Of a stretch of 64,000 nt of DNA, positions 22,781 through 32,480 are shown one piece after another. Within the stretch, counting starts at the first letter, position 1. Every line of letters starts with the position of its first letter. Both the position numbers and the translations under genes were made by a program. Source of the DNA: Nitzschia sp. pyKryTriq1 (taxonomy: Eukaryota; Bacillariophyta; Bacillariophyceae; Bacillariales; Bacillariaceae); the NCBI GenBank assembly GCA_956465555.1, contig OY101120.1:682001-746000 (forward strand). Direction: 5' to 3'. The notes below the pieces were generated by a model. That model saw only the letters and a list, made by a program, of their open reading frames with translations, was not told where the DNA came from and made no database searches.

Positions 22781-23731
22781 CTATTTCTTGGCCAAAAGCT
22801 CTCGAATCTTTTGCCTCGAATACCGATGCCCTCGTTCGGCCGCCTTGTAGAGCAATGGAACAGCTCGGCCAACATTCTTTTCTGTGCCTTCACCTTCGAG
22901 GAGGCAATCAGCCATCATATACATGCCCGCCGCGTGGTCTTGTTCTGCGGCCCTACGAAAGAGCTCAAACGCGGCTTTGGAATCTTCTTCCAATACTCCA
23001 TCGACTCCCGTGTAGAGTACAGTCGCCATTTCATAACACCCTTGCGCTGAATTGAGTGCGACAGCCTTTTTTAGCCACCCGATTCCTTTTTTCTCGTTGG
23101 GTGGTACACCCATGCCCTCGACATGCACAATGCCGCACGCCACCATGGAGTCAACATGGCCTGCTCTTGCGAGAGCCTCGTATTGTTTTAATCCTGCTTC
23201 TGGATCCAAATTATAAAAGACCAATGTTGTCGCTACATTGAAAAGTAGTTCGATACATAGGTCCGAGTAGTGGGTAGATGATGATGATTTCCCTTGTGCC
23301 ATCGTCGGGCACCCGTGTTTCTTCACCTGGGCTTGGATGCCTTTGAGCTGTTCTGGATCTGGTTGATACGCAGGCCAAGCCCTTGCAGGAAGTTCTCGCC
23401 AGCCATCTTCGTCTCTCTCCCATCTCAAAAGCATTTCTTTTTCTTTCGCTCGAATTTCGTCGAGTTCTTTTCTAGTATTGAACCGTTGAGTGGTAGCTCG
23501 TGGTAGCGCCTCACCGCCCACCGATCCGTTCGCCGATGCTTGCTGGAGTGTTGTCTGCTTCCTTGCCAACCGAAATCTTTTGCCCGCTGACGACTTGAAC
23601 TCTTCGCAGATGGAATGTTGTGTGGCTGATTCGCTGTTGTATTGGAAAAGGAATGATGCCGTAGCCAATGCAAAGGGACTTGTTCGGCACACCCCTTGCA
23701 CCAACTTGCCTGCTAGGAATGATGGCCCCAT
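22781..23731 (-). CDS. Sel1-repeat protein
   Basis: Single exon, 316 aa, ATG at 23731. The N-terminus (MGPSFLAGKLVQGVCRTSPF) is basic and hydrophobic and could be a mitochondrial or other organelle presequence. A middle region (RAKEKEMLLRWERDEDGWRE) leads into Sel1-like repeats at ~155-310, for example GHVDSMVACGIVHVEGMGVP, GCYEMATVLYTGVDGV and AAGMYMMADCLLEGEGTEKN. Sel1 repeats form a superhelix used for protein contacts (ERAD adaptors are the known example). Nothing in the sequence narrows the partner. Confidence 0.88.
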   Translation of the reverse strand: MGPSFLAGKLVQGVCRTSPFALATASFLFQYNSESATQHSICEEFKSSAGKRFRLARKQTTLQQASANGSVGGEALPRATTQRFNTRKELDEIRAKEKEMLLRWERDEDGWRELPARAWPAYQPDPEQLKGIQAQVKKHGCPTMAQGKSSSSTHYSDLCIELLFNVATTLVFYNLDPEAGLKQYEALARAGHVDSMVACGIVHVEGMGVPPNEKKGIGWLKKAVALNSAQGCYEMATVLYTGVDGVLEEDSKAAFELFRRAAEQDHAAGMYMMADCLLEGEGTEKNVGRAVPLLYKAAERGHRYSRQKIRELLAKK

Positions 23732-24456
23732 TCAGTCGTTCGTCGTTCCATTCTTGTTTGGGATCTTTTTCTTTGTAAGAGATCAATTGTAGCTCGCAAT
23801 AAAAGATCGACAGGCGGCCGAATATTTCTTAACGACTTTGCACGAGATTGATGATAATTGGATGGATGGTGGTGATGGTCGTGATGCAATAATGCGTCAT
23901 GGTCGTTTTCCTCGTTTCGTCTGCCCTCGCATCTCTCATCTCTCGATCACCATCTCTAATAATCTCTCATTCATCGCATCGCTCTCTGCATGCTCTGTTT
24001 TCTTCACTCTGACGTCACTTACGATCAAGCCCGGCCGGCCGGCCGAGCTTGCGAGCTTGAGATTTGAGAGATTGTGAGATTTGATGATTATTTTTATTTT
24101 TAAAAAATTATAGTAGTCCAGTAAGTCAACGCGGCGAAGCCCAACAGTGGGAAATACTTATGGAGTCGTTTTTTAGTGTGATTTGATTGGTCAAGAGCCT
24201 TCTCATCCGTTATTTTCGCCAAATACTGTAATAACTTCGAGGAGGGAACGGTGCCCAAACGGCGGTGTCACGCGTCACGCCTTGCCTTTGTTACTTTTGC
24301 TGCTTGCAAGACTAAAAACAAAGAAGAGAGGAGAGAGGAGATCGAGGCTTCTCGCTTTGCCTTTTGCCTTCTTCTTTCCATTCCTGCTGCTGTCGCCATA
24401 CAATCAAAGTACGAGTACACAACAAGAATTATCTTGATCGATATTATAAAACAACA
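23732..24456. other. Intergenic spacer, divergent promoters
   Basis: No gene. Contains a short self-complementary 'ccggccggccggcc' stretch near 24030 and an A/T-run at ~24090-24115. Confidence 0.5.
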
Positions 24457-25329
24457 ATGAGGTAAGAAGAGGGGATATAGTCTGCTGGCAGAGCAAGCTC
24501 TGCGTTGTTCCAGCCAGTCCATGTCTCTCATGCGATTGTTTTCCCTCTCCTCCTTTGCTGACATGACACCAGTTGCAGAGACCGTCTGATCGCTTACACA
24601 CCGGCCACTTTGGCTACTATCGCAGTGGTGTGCGGGACAGCTGCCAACATGTACTGTGAAACGGTAGAATTCCCGCAACAGAACAACAGTGATACGATCC
24701 TTTTTGCTGGCGTGTGGACTTATCGAACCAGAGGCTACGTGGAAGTCGGCGACCAAGTGTGGGTCGTTAATACATGCCAAAGTTACAAGTATTTGGATCG
24801 AGACCTTGGCTTTGATTATGAAATTGACAGCAAAACACGAACAGTGATGGCTTTTTCGATCATTGCACTCTTTATTGGAGGTCTTGGCGTCTTTTTCTCG
24901 TATCTGGCTCCCTGTACGGGCGGTGGTCGATTGGAGTCCGCGTGGAAGAAACTTGGAGGTATTTTCCTTTTCACTTGCCTGTTGCAAGGACTTACCTTGT
25001 TGATTCAGAGCTCCAGTCTTTGCTTGGATAATCCAGTCTTGCAAATCATGGAAAGTCAATATCCGAATATTCGTGAAACCTTTGGAGAAGAATGCGAGTG
25101 GGGGGCGGGATATCGCCTCAATATCACTTCGGTTGTCTTTTGGTGTTTGGCGGGCTTGTCGACCCATGTCCTTACTCCTCCCCATATTTCCGCGAGTGAG
25201 CCGACCCAGACACAAAACGTCACCTATCAGCGCAACGCCGATGGCACTGTCACCGAGACGAACGTCGCAGTTGTCAAGGGCAACGCGGTTGAAGAACATG
25301 CCATCATTGACGACGAGGAAAAGAAGTAG
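24457..25329 (+). CDS. Four-TM membrane protein, unknown function
   Basis: The main exon (24579-25329) is open but has no ATG before its first TM. A tiny first coding exon, ATGAG at 24457-24461, followed by an intron 24462-24578 (gtaaga...ttgcag), supplies MRDRLIAYTPATLATIAVV; the total is 251 aa. Four hydrophobic segments are seen: the N-terminus, VMAFSIIALFIGGLGVFFSY, GIFLFTCLLQGLTLLIQ and INITSVVFWCLAGLS-like. Cysteines and an N-x-S site lie in the loop after TM1. This resembles tetraspan/claudin-like unknowns of diatoms but I cannot name a family. The C-terminal ~50 residues are polar and acidic. Confidence 0.78.
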
Positions 25330-25997
25330 AGGGACGACTGACCTACTGCCTCGCTGACTTACTTACTTACTTATTTACTTACTATCTTACGGTTGCGAAT
25401 GGGTGAAGAGAATCGTTTGCAAAACCCCTCTGGGTATCGATGAAGAAAGATGCAGACTTACATGGGGCTTCTTTTGAGAATGGATGGGCCTGCTGCCAGA
25501 AGATCCTCTTTGGCGCGATAAAAATGTGAACTCTTTTCCTGAAAATAAACTAAGCTACTGTATGTTAAATCCAATAAAAATTACCGTACAGTAGTGGTAG
25601 TGATTGCGTCTGTGAATTTTCGTGTATGAATTGTTGTTTACGACAGTTCCAGCCCATTATTGTTTGCAGAGCTACTCTCTCCAGTAGCTACTCTAGTAGA
25701 GGAGAGCTAGTAGTAGAGTACTCGTAGAGTAGACTCTCTACTACACGCACCGGTACAAAAGCAGCATAGAATATATGGCTTCAGCTAAAAGGTACGGTAC
25801 TTGTAGAGCAAAAGAAAGAGAGAAACCTTGAAAAAGGACTAACAGGACTTCGTGGTCGCCGGTACCACGGCACGGGAGGAACGAAGGCGCGCAGCGCGCA
25901 CCACCACCACCAATACCCAATACCAACCATCTTTCGTTGTCACAACAGTCTCGATGAACGACAATGATGAATGATGGCGACGACAAAGACAAATAGT
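25330..25997. other. Intergenic spacer with CTAGTAGAG palindromes
   Basis: No gene. A (ACTT)n tract lies at ~25360-25385, and a CTCTAGTAGAG-type self-complementary island at ~25675-25745 able to form hairpins. The Copia element begins at the right edge. Confidence 0.5.
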
Positions 25998-26003
25998 GAG
26001 CAG

Positions 26004-26304
26004 TGTGACAAAGTACATTAGGACCGGTGCTATACATTAGGACCGGTGCTGTGCTATACATTAGGACCGGTCCTGTGACAAGATGCATTAGGACCGGTGC
26101 TTACGGTTGACGTACGGACACTTTCGGTCATTTGGTCATAACCATCACTTTCGACTGACGCACGCTCTTCAAGAACAGACAACAACAGGATCGCAACATG
26201 TCGATCAAGATGATATTATATAATTCATACTTTCTCCCTATTGCTACTACTGTTGTAGTGAGATAGTTAGCCCAGAGTATAGATTCAACATCTATATTCT
26301 CACA
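26004..26304 (+). repeat. Left LTR of Copia element
   Basis: 301 bp, identical to the right LTR. Its first ~105 bp hold four copies of a 16-bp word, cattaggaccggtgct or one-base variants, spaced 19-28 bp, in the position expected for U3 enhancer elements. Confidence 0.93.
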
Positions 26305-26341
26305 CGCTTCCTCTGCGCCTACACAATGGCCGCCCAACAAA

Positions 26342-27115
26342 ATGTCGCATTCGCCCTCAAAGATTTTGGGGAGACACGAAGATTCCCCCGATTTTGACAA
26401 CCACTTCAACTACCGATCGGTGATCGGAAAGCTCAACTACTTGGAGCGAGGCTCGAGACCAGACATTGCATACATCGTCCATCAGTGTGCTCGATTCACT
26501 GCCACTCCGAAGAAACAACACGGTGAGGCATTAAAGTGGCTCGGGAGATACCTGAAGGCCACTAGGAATAAAGGAATGATCCTGAAGGCTGACGAGAGAA
26601 AGGACCTTGAGGTATTTGTTGATGCCGACTTCGTAGGCAATTGGAATCCAGAAGAAGGATCCAAACGAGACACTGCTCGTTCACGCCACGGTTACATCAT
26701 CATGTACGCTGGGGTACCTATCACGTACAAGTCACAGCTGCAAGGTGAAATCTGCTTGTCCTCTACTGAATCAGAATACACAGGTCTCAGCTACGCACTA
26801 CGAGAAGCGATACCGATCATGGAAATGTTACGAGAAATGAAGAAGCTTGGATTCCCTATTCGAACAGCAAAAGGAAAGGTTCATTGCCGCGTATTTGAAG
26901 ACAACAGCGGAGCTCTTGAAATGGCTAAGATCCACAAGTACAGGCCTAGGACAAAACATGTCTGCGTAAAGCTACACCACTTTCGCGACTATGTAGTCCG
27001 TAAGGACATATCCATCCACCCAATCAGCACTATGGACCAACCGGCAGATATGTTGACGAAGCCTCTGAGTATCGACCTATTGGCAATTCATAGAAAGACT
27101 GTGATGGGATGGTAG
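26342..27115 (+). pseudogene. Copia pol remnant: end of RT and RNase H
   Basis: An open frame of 257 codons. It begins in the deletion junction (ATG 26342 is probably fortuitous) and continues through the Copia block YRSVIGKLNYLERGSRPDIA, then RNase H with VDADFVGNW, LSSTESEYTGLSYALREA and FEDNSGALEMA, ending with TMDQPADMLTKPL and a stop. The three acidic RNase H positions (D, E, D) are present and no stop or frameshift interrupts this part. Upstream, the gag-like frame at 26325 is in a different frame, marking the deletion at about 26350-26370. Confidence 0.9.
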
Positions 27116-27150
27116 TAAGATATGGTCTTGAAGGAACATGCGAGAGGGAG

Positions 27151-27451
27151 TGTGACAAAGTACATTAGGACCGGTGCTATACATTAGGACCGGTGCTGTG
27201 CTATACATTAGGACCGGTCCTGTGACAAGATGCATTAGGACCGGTGCTTACGGTTGACGTACGGACACTTTCGGTCATTTGGTCATAACCATCACTTTCG
27301 ACTGACGCACGCTCTTCAAGAACAGACAACAACAGGATCGCAACATGTCGATCAAGATGATATTATATAATTCATACTTTCTCCCTATTGCTACTACTGT
27401 TGTAGTGAGATAGTTAGCCCAGAGTATAGATTCAACATCTATATTCTCACA
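27151..27451 (+). repeat. Right LTR of Copia element
   Basis: 301 bp, identical to the left LTR; followed directly by the target-site duplicate gagcag. It ends 110 bp before the ATG of the methyltransferase gene, so it may supply promoter or 5'-leader sequence to that gene. Confidence 0.93.
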
Positions 27452-27561
27452 GAGCAGTCGTCGTCGTCGTTGTCCGTCCACACCACTCTTCCTCGATTAT
27501 CCTTTCCACACGTACTGCAGCGCGGCAGCTGCTACTGGTAGAATCATCAATCTCATATCTC

Positions 27562-29151
27562 ATGGATCTAATATTAGCAGATCAGGAATCGTCGATATTG
27601 CCTTCTTCTACTACTAAGAAATCACTACTAGCCGTTTCGGTTGGTGTTCATGGCGTCCGACTCAAACACTTTGAACAAGTTCTAGCCAATGTGCTTCCCA
27701 CTGTCCAGCCCGAATATGCCCGTCTTCCACCAGTGCCATCATCATCATCAGCTGCAGCAGCATCGCCGTCATTATCAGAGACGACACTTTGGCCATTTGA
27801 CAAACTCCCCACTTCAGCTCGCGTTCTTGGAAACAATCCCGGACAGCTTCCCAAACCAGAGCGAGCGGCAAGAAAAGAACAGCAATTGCAGTCCATGTTA
27901 CGTTGTATCCTTCCATTAATTCCTACTACTACTACTACTACTCGTAGTACACCACGCAACAACCAAAAGCAACAAGAAACCCCCTTTACCATTGTGGACA
28001 TTGGTGGGGGCTCGGGGCATCTTGGGATTCCCTTGGCCTTGTTACTTCCCGATTGCCGTGTCGTTGTTGTGGATTTGAGGAAACGATCGTTGGATTTGAT
28101 GCATCAAAAGGCGGAGCTTGTCGTGAAGGAAATTTTAGAAAAGGGCGAAGAACTGTCTGCATCGTATCGATCCAATACTGTGTCATCATCAATGTCACAC
28201 GACGACGACGATGATGATGATTCTTCAGCCTGTTTTTCTTCGTGCGGGAGAGATGGTATTTTGGAAAACCTCTTTTCTTTTCACGGACCGGTCGAGAAAT
28301 ACTCGAAATCCTTTGATATGGCGTTGGCATTGCACTTGTGCGGGGAGGCGACGGATGTGACATTGCGCAAGGCAGCATCGGCGGGAGCCACTGCGATTGT
28401 GGTGGCACCATGTTGTGTGGGAAAATTGTCGCAACAGGTTCGCAATCCCAATGTCTTTCATGCCACGGGGGAAAATGTGGCCACTGTATCCTACCCTCAA
28501 TCCTCTACTTTCTGCCAGCTCATCTCTCAGCAAGCGGATTGGGATGCTCTGGCCAAGGCTGCTGATTACAGTTGCGAACAAGAGTCGCGAACGAGTCGAA
28601 ATGCTACTCGACGAACGGCCAAGGCATTGCTGGAAACGGATCGACGCCTATATTTGGAAAGTGTATACAGTTATCGCACCGCTCTGATGAGAATGGATCC
28701 TTGGGAGTCCACACCCAAAAATGACATTTTGGTGGCCTGGGATCCAAAGAAAGTGGACTTTCAAGACTCCTTATTATTTTCCACGGCGGATCCCGACTGT
28801 CAATCGGATCTTCAAGTGGTGATATCACAGCTCTTGGATCCGTCGCGTGCTGGTGATGACGGTATCGCCGTGGAAAACAGTGATTGGACGGGACCAGAAG
28901 AGCAAGAGATCGAGAGTCAGATCGCAGATTTTTTGAAGCGCACGGAAGAAATGAGCGACAAGATGGAGCAAGTATTAGTATTTCCCACTCGGATGGGAGG
29001 ACGAAAGCGCAAGCTGATCCATTTTGTTGCTAGGCGACTTGATCTTGCACACTGGTGTGTTGGGGATAAAGACAGAGATAAAACTGTGGCAGTGGCCCGT
29101 CGTGGTCAACTACGAAGCATGCAAAAACGCAAGAATGAATCAACGAGTTGA
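27562..29151 (+). CDS. SAM-dependent methyltransferase, Methyltransf_32 (GSTCD/METTL25)-like
   Basis: Single exon, 529 aa, ATG 27562. A Rossmann methyltransferase motif I, FTIVDIGGGSGHLGIPLALL, begins at ~residue 142, preceded by a basic helix (KPERAARKEQQL). The HLCGEATDVTLRKA motif (~257) and VVAPCCVGKL (~280) are the marks of the Methyltransf_32 group, which includes GSTCD, METTL25 and, more distantly, the tRNA methylase Trm13. The Cx-pair and following YPQS are typical of GSTCD-like members, whose substrate is not settled. Poly-Thr and Asp-rich inserts are low-complexity expansions. A Copia LTR ends 110 bp upstream. It converges on VPS4 with a 69-bp gap. Confidence 0.85.
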   Translation: MDLILADQESSILPSSTTKKSLLAVSVGVHGVRLKHFEQVLANVLPTVQPEYARLPPVPSSSSAAAASPSLSETTLWPFDKLPTSARVLGNNPGQLPKPERAARKEQQLQSMLRCILPLIPTTTTTTRSTPRNNQKQQETPFTIVDIGGGSGHLGIPLALLLPDCRVVVVDLRKRSLDLMHQKAELVVKEILEKGEELSASYRSNTVSSSMSHDDDDDDDSSACFSSCGRDGILENLFSFHGPVEKYSKSFDMALALHLCGEATDVTLRKAASAGATAIVVAPCCVGKLSQQVRNPNVFHATGENVATVSYPQSSTFCQLISQQADWDALAKAADYSCEQESRTSRNATRRTAKALLETDRRLYLESVYSYRTALMRMDPWESTPKNDILVAWDPKKVDFQDSLLFSTADPDCQSDLQVVISQLLDPSRAGDDGIAVENSDWTGPEEQEIESQIADFLKRTEEMSDKMEQVLVFPTRMGGRKRKLIHFVARRLDLAHWCVGDKDRDKTVAVARRGQLRSMQKRKNESTS

Positions 29152-29220
29152 ATATAGTTCTGTCCATTTGTTAACGGTTAGTTTGGATCCCGACTGCTAC
29201 ACGTGCGGTGCCCTAATACA

Positions 29221-30597
29221 TTACGCCCCATCCTGGCCAAACAACTTGGTCCATTCTGAAAATCGATTCAGTTCCTCAGCAGATACGGTCGAATGAGAAT
29301 GCCTCATGACCTTTTCGAAATCCTTGAGTCGCACGGGAGGGGCATCTAGTTTGGCCGGAGGAACATCCCAAAGCACCATCCGCAACGCCCCACACTCGTG
29401 GCAAGTATAATCCGTGTCCGGTGGATCTGTTGAGAGTTTCGGCGGGCAATACGCACAATTCGGATACTTTTCGCAAGGAATATACTTTCCATCGGAATCA
29501 ATAAGGAATTGCTTGGCCTGTTGGCATCTCCGGAGAGGTTCCATCAATGCTTCCTTCACCATGACCTCTATATCTGAACCACTAGCACCTTCTGTCAGCT
29601 CTCCAATCCTGGTAAAGTCTGCTTCCACCAAATTGTTCGGAGTGTCACCTAAGTGCATTTTAACCATGAATGTCCTCGCATGCTTGTCTGGCAGTGGAAT
29701 GTAGACGCGTTTTTCGAAACGACGACGAATTGCCGCATCGATTGCCCATGGGACGTTCGTGGCGCCGAGTACCAGCACTCCGCCCTCTGTTTTGCCTACA
29801 CCGTCCATTTGTACCAGAAATTCTGTCTTGACGCGCCTCGACGAATCGGATTCACCTTCTTGACGGCTTCCGCACAACGAATCCACCTCGTCGAGGAAGA
29901 TAATCGCTCGACTCCCTTCTGCCTCGCGTGCCATTTCAAAGAGATTTCGAACAAGCTTTTCGGATTCTCCCTGCCACTTCGAGATTAGATCGGCACTACT
30001 GACAGAAATAAACACGGAGTCAGCCTCAGTGGCTACAGCCTTGGCTAAGAAAGACTTTCCAGTACCAGGAGGCCCGAATAAAAGAATGCCCTTGAATGGT
30101 TTGCGTTCTCCCACAAAGAGCTGTGGAAATTTCACAGGCATAATCACTGTTTCTTTCAGACTTTCCTTTGCCCCTTCCAACCCAGCTACATCTTCCCACT
30201 TGACGTTTGGCTTTTCACTCATAACAGCTCCGGCCAGTGCGCCCCGTAGTTTCTTATTGTCCGCGTCGTCTTCTTTCGATTCGCCTCCACCGCCGCCATC
30301 ACCAGCACCGGTGCTTCCTTTTTTTGCGGCACCTCCTCCGGCTTTATCTGCTTCACCTTGCTTCTTCTTGTCATTGACATGATCACGAAGCTCCTCCGCC
30401 CGCTTCATATATCCTTCTGTCCGTTCCATTAACAGCTTTTTGCGGGTAGGATTCTGTTCGTACTTGATGGCCAGGGTAAATCGTGAGAGAGCATCCCGGT
30501 ACAAAGACAAGGCGGATTCGTATTCTTCTTTGCCATCCGCCTCGATGGCCTTCTGGACAAGTTCAATCGCCTGCGAAGAAAAGTTATTATTGGACAT
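29221..30597 (-). CDS. VPS4: VPS4 AAA-ATPase
   Basis: Single exon, 458 aa, ATG at 30597. An N-terminal MIT domain (~5-75, AIELVQKAIEADGKEEYESA) is followed by a Gly/Lys linker and an AAA domain with Walker A GPPGTGKS (175-182), Walker B AIIFLDEVDS (231-240) and the arginine-finger segment RRRFEKR (292-298). The sequence ends with the Vps4 C-terminal helix (FEKVMRHSHSTVSAEELNRF). VPS4 disassembles ESCRT-III on endosomes, at cytokinesis and in membrane repair. An unusual point is a segment at ~370-405 with C-x5-C-x2-C ... C-x2-C (Cys375, 381, 384, 399, 402), in place of the short linker of yeast and human VPS4; it could bind zinc. Confidence 0.95.
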   Translation of the reverse strand: MSNNNFSSQAIELVQKAIEADGKEEYESALSLYRDALSRFTLAIKYEQNPTRKKLLMERTEGYMKRAEELRDHVNDKKKQGEADKAGGGAAKKGSTGAGDGGGGGESKEDDADNKKLRGALAGAVMSEKPNVKWEDVAGLEGAKESLKETVIMPVKFPQLFVGERKPFKGILLFGPPGTGKSFLAKAVATEADSVFISVSSADLISKWQGESEKLVRNLFEMAREAEGSRAIIFLDEVDSLCGSRQEGESDSSRRVKTEFLVQMDGVGKTEGGVLVLGATNVPWAIDAAIRRRFEKRVYIPLPDKHARTFMVKMHLGDTPNNLVEADFTRIGELTEGASGSDIEVMVKEALMEPLRRCQQAKQFLIDSDGKYIPCEKYPNCAYCPPKLSTDPPDTDYTCHECGALRMVLWDVPPAKLDAPPVRLKDFEKVMRHSHSTVSAEELNRFSEWTKLFGQDGA

Positions 30598-31094
30598 CGT
30601 CTTGTTGTTTTAGCAGTGCATACGAGTAGCAGTTGTTGGGTGTCAGAGGAATTAATAGGAGCAATGTAGAAGATGACCTTCATCATGGTGGCTGCAAATG
30701 CTGCAAGAAAACATCACGTGTTTCTTCTCTGTTTCCAATTTTCCCTCCAAACGGATGACCGCGCATGCGACGGCGCAGAGCATCGACTGATACTGTAACA
30801 AGAAGAGGGGCCGGCCAGCGCAGGCAGCAGATTCGAGATCTTTGACCCGTGTGACCCGAAGTGTGACAACACACGCGACGCTCAACGCGACAAGAACGTG
30901 CTCATTGCTCACCTATTTTCTGTCTGTACGTGCGCTCGTTGCTGACGTCTGTCACATGTCACAAAGATCCATTCATAGCTTTTTGCGCAAGGTATTTTTC
31001 TCACCTACATTCTAAAACATTTTGGATGAGACATCAACAGCGCGACAATCCATTCGATTGACCCACTCAAGTAGCAAGATACCAGTATTTTACT
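30598..31094. other. Intergenic spacer, divergent promoters
   Basis: No supportable gene. Short frames at 30650-30910 on the minus strand have no recognisable content. Confidence 0.5.
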
Positions 31095-32370
31095 ATGGTT
31101 GCATTCATGGGCGATGATTGTTTTTTGAGTAGTCCAAGAATTCACCAGCCTTCGAGGCTAATACCTCTTTCCTTGGCGTCTTTGATAATGGTGGCGACGA
31201 GAACCACGACAGCGTTTACCTGTCGACCGCCCGCCATTAATGCTATCCAATATCCAACAATAGGTCAACGCCTGCATTCGTCAATATCAGAAGAAGAACT
31301 GGCGACTCTGTTGGATGATGCAATTTTACTTTATTCGGTTGTGGGTTACAGACCACAATCATCAGATGAAAGCGTGTCAGATGAGGTGAAGCAACTACGA
31401 AAGACCGAAGTTGTTTCGCTAGTCGAAGATATGGTACTGGCCAGCAGCAGCAGCAGTGTTACAACGATTTTGCAAGAGAGCAAAGAATTATCATCTCAAA
31501 CTAAGGAACGAGCAATCGAGGACATGTCATTGGTGGAGCTTTCCCAGCTGTTGGATCGGGCTATTATGATAGGATATCAATCCACATACACGCAAGAGGA
31601 ATTGGATGCCTGGACGCAACGTATTGAAAAGATTCAGGTAGTTTTTGATGCCAAGATGGCTCAGCAAACAACATCGACGAAACCTTACCCCGCTCCCGAG
31701 GCAGAAAAGACAGGTCCCACGATTTCAGATTTCGAGACCCGTCTAGGACAATTACAGACTGTCATTCCGGCTCCCTCTACCTGGAACATTACAAACATCG
31801 CTACACCCGTCCTGCTAAAGAATGTCGCGTTAAATACTTTCACCTCGTCAATTAAGACAGAGCCTAAGAGTCTGAGCCAAGACAAGGTGGAAGGAGGTGC
31901 AATAATTGAGGTGGACGCAACCCACACCGATGGGGAGTACGATTCTTCCGACAAGTCATCTCCAGTTGAAGCTGATTGTGCACAATCGGTGTCCGAGACG
32001 TTGCTTGATCACCAAAGTCAGGAAGTAGCACAAGACACTGCTACCGAATCACCGAACGGATCCAAAGAAGTAGGTGTGCAAAATAGTGGAGAAAGAACCG
32101 TCGATGCACTTTCGGCAGCCCTTTCGGCAGCAGCGGCCGGTACGTTGGATATTGATGAGCCATTTTATTTTACTCATAATGTTTCGTCGATTGATTTGTT
32201 GTTCTGACAAAGCTATATGTTCTCTTTTCAAAGGAGTTGCTGCCGCGGCACAACATATTCCAAATTTCGCAGCTGGTGTAGTCAAAGAATCGATTGCCTA
32301 TGCTAGGACTGCCTTTGAAACCCGACAAGACGAATCTTCTGCAGCGGAAGGAGGATCCAAGTCAGACTAA
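31095..32370 (+). CDS. Probable plastid-targeted protein, unknown function
   Basis: Exon 1 31095-32139, intron 32140-32233 (gtacgt...caaag, phase 1), exon 2 32234-32370; 393 aa. The N-terminus has a hydrophobic stretch (LIPLSLASLIMVATRTTTAF) followed by TAFTCRPPA, which resembles the diatom plastid-import 'ASAFAP' site with the essential Phe. After it come helical, acidic segments containing LSQLLDRAIMIGYQSTYT and a similar ATLLDDAILLYSVVGYRP, possibly a duplicated helix pair. The C-terminal part is Ser/Asp-rich and ends with AAAQHIPNFAAGVVKESIAY. I recognise no catalytic domain. Reading through the intron instead gives a shorter 370-aa form. Confidence 0.78.
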
Positions 32371-32480
32371 CACAAGATCTAGCCAGTGCTTCTTTCGTTC
32401 CCAAACCTTGCAGTGCATTTGAACCAGATGGTTCTCTAGTAATTCTACTTCCTGCGTAGATATTTGTGCCTCTACTACTA

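Larger units (their letters stand above)
26004..27451 (+). mobile_element. Internally deleted Copia LTR retrotransposon
   Basis: Two LTRs, 26004-26304 and 27151-27451, each 301 bp with TGTGA...TCACA ends, appear identical base for base. A 6-bp target-site duplication GAGCAG lies at 25998-26003 and 27452-27457. A purine-rich tract (gcgagagggag) precedes the right LTR. The internal part is only 846 bp: a short gag-like start (MAAQQNVAFALKDF at 26325, soon stopped) then the end of pol. Most of gag, protease, integrase and reverse transcriptase is missing, so the copy is non-autonomous. Identical LTRs imply a recent insertion that was probably mobilised by an intact relative. Confidence 0.93.

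Noticed and set aside
24268-25299. A 343-codon frame on the minus strand
   Set aside because: It lies over the four-TM gene on the plus strand, has no recognisable content and extends into the leader; the plus-strand product has clear TM segments and splice sites.
26128-26409. A minus-strand frame in the left LTR, repeated at 27275-27481
   Set aside because: It is copied only because the LTR is copied; no coding character.
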